The position numbers were made by a program, and so were the translations under genes. Below are positions 58,389 to 64,000 of a stretch of DNA of 64,000 nucleotides, one piece after another. Below the pieces are notes generated by a model. It was not told the DNA's origin. It worked only from the letters and a program-made list of their open reading frames with translations, and made no database searches. The stretch lies in NCBI GenBank assembly GCA_964020975.1, contig OZ026630.1:25749739-25813738 (forward strand), read 5' to 3'. The first letter of the stretch is position 1. Each line of letters begins with the position of its first letter. The stretch comes from Hermodice carunculata (Eukaryota; Annelida; Polychaeta; Eunicida; Amphinomidae).

Positions 58389-59295
58389 TTGTTTCAACTT
58401 GTCTAGGGGGTTAACTTGGGCCAGGGAAACATCATAAATGCATATACCCACGGTTGTGCTTTGATCATCATTGGAATATTTCACTATGTTCCAGGTGTCT
58501 GTTCTCTGAGTTACCAGAGCAAACGGTCGTTAAAGTATTTTTAAAACATGACTTACTATCTTAACTTTAATCTGCCCGCTCAGTTTTGTTTGAAGCAATG
58601 ATCGCTTATAAATCCAAATGAGACACAATATCCTGGCCTGGCAAATTATGCTTGGTAAATGTTATTTTAAACATGGCACAATGCATTGTGGGGCAAAGGA
58701 AAATTTGATTTGGATGTCGAAAGTTAATCATGACCATGACCTTTCACTGATACATTAAATTCAGTATCTTATACACTGTTTGCAATGTACAGAGATGAAA
58801 GTGAACGTGGTGGGCTGAACATAATCAAATCTACCAATTTTGCACATGATCGTATTGGATCTCAAAATGCTTGGCACGTTGCCTTGCAGTGTTGGTTCAC
58901 CACTGTAAGTACATTTATTGTCAAGGGATTGCTCCTTAAATTGAAGTGTGTGTAAACACGCACTTTTCTGTTTTTCCTAAAATTCATTCTTTCTTCTTTA
59001 CCAGTGCATTTGGCCGACACTTTATTTTTCTGACACTATTATATATAGAAACTCCAAACTTGGCATGATTGTACCTCCATACAAGGAGTTTGGCCTTTTT
59101 ATGCATAGGAATGAAGATGTAAAATTATGCAAATTAGGGGCATTTGAAATTTTGAATCTTATATATCTTCAAAAGTGTAATGAGATGCCATTCCAATTTC
59201 TACTTGAGGGTTATTGCCCATTGCACATCTAGTGAAACTAAAACAAAAGTATCAATGTAAATTATGCTAATTAGCAGTGTTTGAAACTTTAAATC

Positions 59296-59437
59296 AAAAT
59301 TTGTCTTGCTTAACGAACTTTGTTAATTAATTAATTAATGTAAGTAATTAGCCACACAAAACAATGCCTATGCACACCTACTACCTTATGTCTACCCACC
59401 ATAAAAAATTCGAAGAGGTAGCATTAATAATAACAAA
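59296..59437 (-). repeat. Inverted single unit of the 157-base minisatellite
   Basis: Reads on the minus strand as TTCGAATTTTTTATGGTGGG, AGACATAAGGTAGTAGGTGT, GCATAGGCATTGTTTTGTGT, ending with AACAAAGTTCGTTAAGCAAG. It can pair with any unit of the array 1 kb upstream. Confidence 0.85.
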
Positions 59438-60683
59438 CTTCGTACTATTCTCTTGCCGGTTCTTGGCATGATTGCTATCAATGGTAATGTCAGAAGCTCG
59501 TCAATATCATCATGCTGCTTTCATATTGGCTAAATTCATTATTCCCGTCCACCAAACGTTGTCATTTTGCATAAATTTACCATCGCCGAGGTAAAAATCT
59601 AAGAATAGAAGCCAGTGACATTCTTGCACTGCTTCAGCTCGATGCTCATTCTGCTTGGGCGCTGATTGGCTGAAATCATGCAAATAAGTTTTGCACGTGG
59701 TCAAGCATGTGTAGTGCACACTATCAACAAACCAGCATCACTCAAGCCAGTGGTACTTTTATGCAAGATTCAGAATGTCCCTGGTGAATTGTTGAAAGAA
59801 ACATAAAGTGGAAACTGCATGCAATGGATGTTTAAATGGGCAGCTCATGCACCGGTATGCTTTGTCTGTCAATCTCCGCTATGGTCCATACTGAATAAAA
59901 TCTGCGTATGTTTGTTTTTTCGCATAGATACCGCAATATTTATATAAGTTTGGCGCTGTTACTCAATAGTTATAGTGGAAACTGTTTGATATGTTGGACA
60001 TCTGCGGGAGAACGCGCCAGGTTGCCAAATCTCGGTAATTACGCGCACTACAAGTTGTTCTTCGGCATGCACTACATTGGGCGGATTCTCTCGCTTACAG
60101 CAGAGGAAGGGTTAACTAGATTTGAATGAAGTTAAGACTGCAAACTATTTCAGTAATATAGTTTTTACAGTAAAAATTAATATTTGATTGCCAAACTTGT
60201 TGATAGATAAATAATGTGACTTTTTTGCTTGCTTTTCTGTAGATTCAGATAAAAAATTATTTTGTATTGGTTAACTCTAGTTTCTGAGATATTGCTGACA
60301 AAACACTAAGAACCTAAACTAAAACATTGGATGGTGCATGGTTCATCTGTCCATCCATGTGTCTGTCCCTCTCAAATTCACCTTTTCAATTGCTTGATAT
60401 ATGACAGCTGCCATTCGTTCAAGGTTATCAGATTCATTCAGCAAGTGCCAATTGCAAGATCGATAATTTTAGAAGGAACTTGATTCAACTTCTCGATTGC
60501 ATCTTGTAAATTTTGAGATGCAAAAATGTGTCCATGTTTGACCAAACTGTTGAAGAATTAACATAGAATATTTGAAAACTCATTGGTATAGATGTTTTAA
60601 AATATGGCAAGATGGTGGTTTTGTGTCCACCACCATATAAAATGGCTTTGTTGCATAACAAATTGTCAAAATACTTGAAATAG

Positions 60684-60779
60684 ATGCCAGATGATAAGCT
60701 GATGGAGATTGAACCAGATGCTGGCGAAGAAAGCGACAGTCAAGACAGTGGCTTTGAAGATTCTAACTCAGTTTACAAG
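60684..60779 (+). CDS. UHRF1: UHRF1 exon 3 (acidic linker before the Tudor domain)
   Basis: 96 bases, 32 codons, phase 0 at both ends: MPDDKLMEIEPDAGEESDSQ then DSGFEDSNSVYK. It is acidic and serine-rich, and its final YK corresponds to the GLYK of human UHRF1 just before VNEYVDARD, where the tandem Tudor domain starts. The donor is a good GTAAGT at 60780. The acceptor (TTGAAATAG) has a poor pyrimidine tract, so the left boundary is less certain than the right. The frame continues in phase from exon 2. The Tudor, PHD, SRA and RING exons are not in the window; I saw no VNEYVDARD-like block before 64000. Confidence 0.8.
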
Positions 60780-63239
60780 GTAAGTGTGAAATACATAAAA
60801 TGTACATTTATGTGCAGTGCTAGAAACTTGGTCAGAGACAAGTGGTCCAAAAAATTTTTTTGGGTCCAGTACATAAATTTTATCAGTGGTCCAAATGAGA
60901 CACAAGTGGCCCAAAGGCCAAAACAAGCTATGCTAGGGGTCTCTTGGGGCATGCATGAAAATTTTGAATTTGAGCATGCTAAATGGTGCATTCTTGTGAG
61001 TTTTGAGTGGGAAATCATGCCTTGACATGGTTGATGGAATCACAAAATTTTAGTAATTTTGGTATTGATTTGGCTATTTTCTCTCAAATTGTACAGAAAT
61101 CTGATGGAAGTAATAAAATTATTAAAAAATAGATTTAAAAAGACCATTGCCCTATTATCAATTAAGACAATGTATAACACTCTAGAGAATTTTGGCACAC
61201 ATATTCATCATGTTCATTAACATGAAAATTAACAGAAAAGTTATCTTGCAATAAGTAAGTTGTGTAATTTCTCTACAAAAGCAAGAAGAAAAATACATTA
61301 AGGTAATGACTAAATTTACAGGAACTTACCTTTTATGAATGAATGTTCTGTATGGTAACATCATGGCTTCATCCCCACACTCTGGATTGTATTTCAAGAT
61401 GCAGAGCAGTTCCAAGTTCATATTTCACTAATTGCTATTAACCAGAACATTACATGTATATGTAAAAAACATTAATGCCTGAAGTCAAGTCAAGTTTCAT
61501 GCATAGTACAGTTGTGATTAGAGATATGTTCACTCTCAACAGATCTGCGCATGACAAACACAACTCTCCGCATATATGTGCAAAATCTGAAGGGGGGGGG
61601 GGGGAAGCCTAGCCCCCTTGTCGCATTTGGAGCAGGACTGGCGTAAAAATGTGTGATAATCGCTTCTATTTTGCACTTGGTTCCATTACCTCTATTGTAC
61701 GTACCGGTACATGTTTTAGCGCATTTTAATGTGCTTTATTTGCGTGTGTTTTCCCAATAGGCTTATAAAAATATGATGGACAAAATGTTGCAGTAATTCT
61801 ACATCGACGTCGTTCTGGCAATACTGCCACATAGAAATATTGAATCCAATTTAACAGATGGCTAATGTACCTTGTACGATACATATTTTGCACTTTATCA
61901 GTTGAAAATTGGCCAAACAATGTAAAAACAGTGGTAAAATTGCACTCGTTTGTGCTTTCATAGGACTGGGTCACTTGCGGTGAACACCGCATGTTTGGTG
62001 TCAATTATCATTGGAAAGTTCTGAACTTTGTCTTCGTCAGTAAAGCGCTTTCTGGTTGGCTAAGTGTGACCACAGTGTGGTGTGTATGCCAAAACATCCG
62101 TCTCAAAGGGCAGATGGTGATGTTGTCAGGTAGTCATATGACATATTTGAATAATAACCACTGGCCATTAGTCACATGGACCAATAGGAGTATCGGCATT
62201 CACCAAACATCACATATCCGCGTTACTTCCGCTCAGTTCTCCACACCATGCCTTTGGCGAAAGCAGGGATGCAGGGCACGAAAAAAGCGGCAAAGCCGTT
62301 TTGATGCTGTTAATATGTAAAAACTTTGATATTTATAGGATTAGGACCTAGATAGTTCTTCTGAAGCTTTCTGTTATGATTGCAAAACATACGGAAGAGT
62401 ATTCACTGTACATTTGGCACCGATGGAGGCAATGTCTTGTGTCCAGACCCAATTGGCACATCGAACACATTTTTTTGGCAAACATATCACTTTTGCCTTC
62501 AATAAATCTAACCGCTTATTGTAAATAATTTTATAAATAAATAAATTTAAGCAAGATAGTAAGATTTGACACATTAAATATTAATTACATGTGGTAACAG
62601 TCATTTCAAACAAATTGCTGCAGAATAAATATAGGCAATGTTAAATATGTATCGCACACTGTGACTGGCACTGGGGGACCACAAATTGTCAGGACTGCGT
62701 CAGATTCAGAGTCAACATGATTATGTAACAGAAACATGAGAACTGTGATGAACACGTTTTTCTTCAAGCATTAAGAAGGTCATGTCTGTCCCATTCCTGG
62801 GCAAAAAGTTCTAATGCGTACAAAGTAGCAAACGTAATTGAGCGCAATGACCGGCACAGAAAAACGCAAAAGTGAACGCAATTATGTGTCTTAAAATACA
62901 CGATTCCAAGCGCCTTGAAGGGAACCCATTTCTCATTGCAACTGTATATTGTTTACACTTCTGGGTTACAAAACATAATATGTTACATCTTTTAAACAAC
63001 TCTTCTCCAATTGTCATTTCCACAACTCCCTATTTGATGAAAACGTGGAGAATAAGCAAAACATACCCTAATGTTAAGATTTCGTGGACCTGGGCCTTTT
63101 AAAACGCCCATAATTTAGGATTTTGCGTGGCTGTGTCCAGCCTTAGGCCCCAAAAATGACCCCCTTTCTCCGCAAAATTTGAAACGATCAAACGTACATG
63201 TTTGGTAATAAGTGAGGGGGCCCGAGATCATGGAGCAGT
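60780..63239. other. UHRF1 intron 3, no further exon seen
   Basis: Holds a fragment with AAGTGGTCC/AAGTGGCCC repeats (60837-60920) and a G-run at 61591-61604. A short frame beginning MPLAKAGMQGTKKAAKPF at about 62248 is too short to call. No Tudor-domain exon is recognised. Confidence 0.4.
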
Positions 63240-64000
63240 AGATATGCAGTTACCAACCCCAGGCTTGGGCGACCACCTGGTCAAAACGACCAGTTTTACT
63301 TGGCACGGTTGGGCGACCACCTGGTCAAAACGACCAGTTTTACTTGGCACGGGCGCTTTTGCAATATTAAATAATCTGATGCGAACAGCCACCTGCAGCC
63401 GTCACCAACGACCAGCAAAATGACCACCTGTAAGAAAGCGGTTTTAATCAACTGTAACCAAGTTGTTAGTTAACAGAAAAGCTTGCTAATGTGACCTGTT
63501 ACTTATCAAAAAGGTCAACTCAAACACAGCATTTTATTTCAACTTGTCTGGGCAGTTCACTTGGGCCGGGGAAACAGCATAGTTGCATATAGCCATGGTA
63601 GTGTGGTGATCGTTTTCTAATATTTCGCTAGGTTCCGGGTGTCCATTTTCCGAGTTACGAGGGGAAATGGTCGTAAACATATTTTTAAAAGATTACTTTC
63701 TATCTACTTAAACATGGTGCATTGCATTGTGGGAAAGGAAAATTTTATTTGGACATCACAATGAATTGCGGCCACATGTTTTCAGTACTGTTTGCAATGT
63801 GCATGAATGAAAATGAACATGGTGGGCATAATATAATCAAATACCCCAATTTTGCACATGTTTTTTTCGCTGTGTCTTGACCACTGGGTGTGTGATTTAT
63901 TTCCAAGGATATTAATTTTCACTGTTTTGTATTTTGAGCCCTTCACTGAAACATTAAATTCACTATTTTATTCATTTGTCCTGTCAATACCATGTTGAAA
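63240..64000 (+). repeat. Second copy of the GACCACCTGGTC repeat (uninterrupted), runs off the edge
   Basis: Starts with a duplicated 48-base segment (GGGCGACCACCTGGTCAAAA at 63268 and 63309) and aligns with 57188-57440 plus 58389-58870 without the 948-base insert. The alignment continues past 63900 (CACTGAAACATTAAATTCAC). Confidence 0.8.

Larger units (their letters stand above)
57188..58870 (+). repeat. Dispersed repeat with GACCAYCTGGTCAAAAYGACC, copy interrupted at 57441-58388
   Basis: 57188-57440 and 58389-58870 align in order with 63240-64000 (GACCATCTGGTCAAAATGAC, GGCGCTTTTGCA, CACCTGCAG, AACTCAAACACAGCATTTTA, then TTTCAACTTGTC, AACTTGGGCC, CATTGCATTGTGGG). An inverted relative lies at 41320-41990. 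The start TACAGTAGTACC recalls Tc1/mariner-like ends. Noncoding. Confidence 0.75.

Noticed and set aside
61033-61065. DIRS-like terminal repeat at TTTTAGTAATTTTGGTATTG
   Set aside because: About 20 bases of AT-rich similarity without the GACCAC part or a second arm; probably chance.
62244-62305. Start of a ribosomal protein S27-like gene (MPLAK)
   Set aside because: Only five residues agree, the frame stops after about 19 residues and there is no donor site.

Overview
This window is metazoan DNA with long introns, many dispersed repeats and conserved GT-AG exons. It carries parts of two host genes in a head-to-head arrangement. On the minus strand, seven coding exons (52827 down to 16614) encode delta(24)-sterol reductase (DHCR24). 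On the plus strand, three exons (53160 to 60779) encode the start of UHRF1, with its whole ubiquitin-like domain and the linker before the tandem Tudor domain. The two start codons are about 330 bases apart, so the genes probably share a divergent promoter, which contains an E2F-like site overlapping a CCAAT box. The repeat content (Penelope-like and DIRS-like elements, MITEs, a tRNA-derived SINE, and short arrays of 140-160 base units) suggests a marine invertebrate, such as a non-vertebrate deuterostome or a lophotrochozoan. I cannot name the species.

Layout. 1-16.6 kb: no host exon recognised. It holds two LINE remnants (2.6-4.1 and 4.7-4.85 kb), a MITE at 9.75-10.3 kb, GA-rich microsatellites, a LINE endonuclease fragment, a 200-base assembly gap (13201-13400), a Penelope-like element with an open RT/GIY-YIG frame, and downstream of it a sequence matching a hammerhead ribozyme. 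If DHCR24 continues leftward, this block is its last intron. 16.6-52.8 kb: DHCR24 exons 7 to 1, with introns full of repeats. These include two decayed DIRS-like copies (about 18.2-20.7 and 31.2-34.3 kb, the second interrupted by a 1.28 kb inverted-repeat element), a palindromic satellite (26.2-26.5 kb), a 31-base minisatellite (24.0-24.3 kb), a piggyBac-like MITE family and several nested insertions. 52.8-53.16 kb: shared promoter. 53.16-64 kb: UHRF1 exons 1-3 and their introns, with a SINE, a 157-base minisatellite inserted into an older repeat, and a second copy of that older repeat at the right edge which serves as the empty site.

Working together. DHCR24 is an ER-membrane FAD enzyme of late sterol synthesis. 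UHRF1 is a nuclear reader of hemimethylated DNA that recruits DNMT1. No direct pathway links them; what they share is the intergenic region. The DHCR24 model is complete except for its final exon (about 45 residues in human), which I could not find. The UHRF1 model runs off the right edge. The most notable non-genic features are the hammerhead ribozyme, the palindromic array, the nested insertions with visible empty sites, and repeats that repeatedly carry the nuclear-receptor motif TCAAGGTCA.
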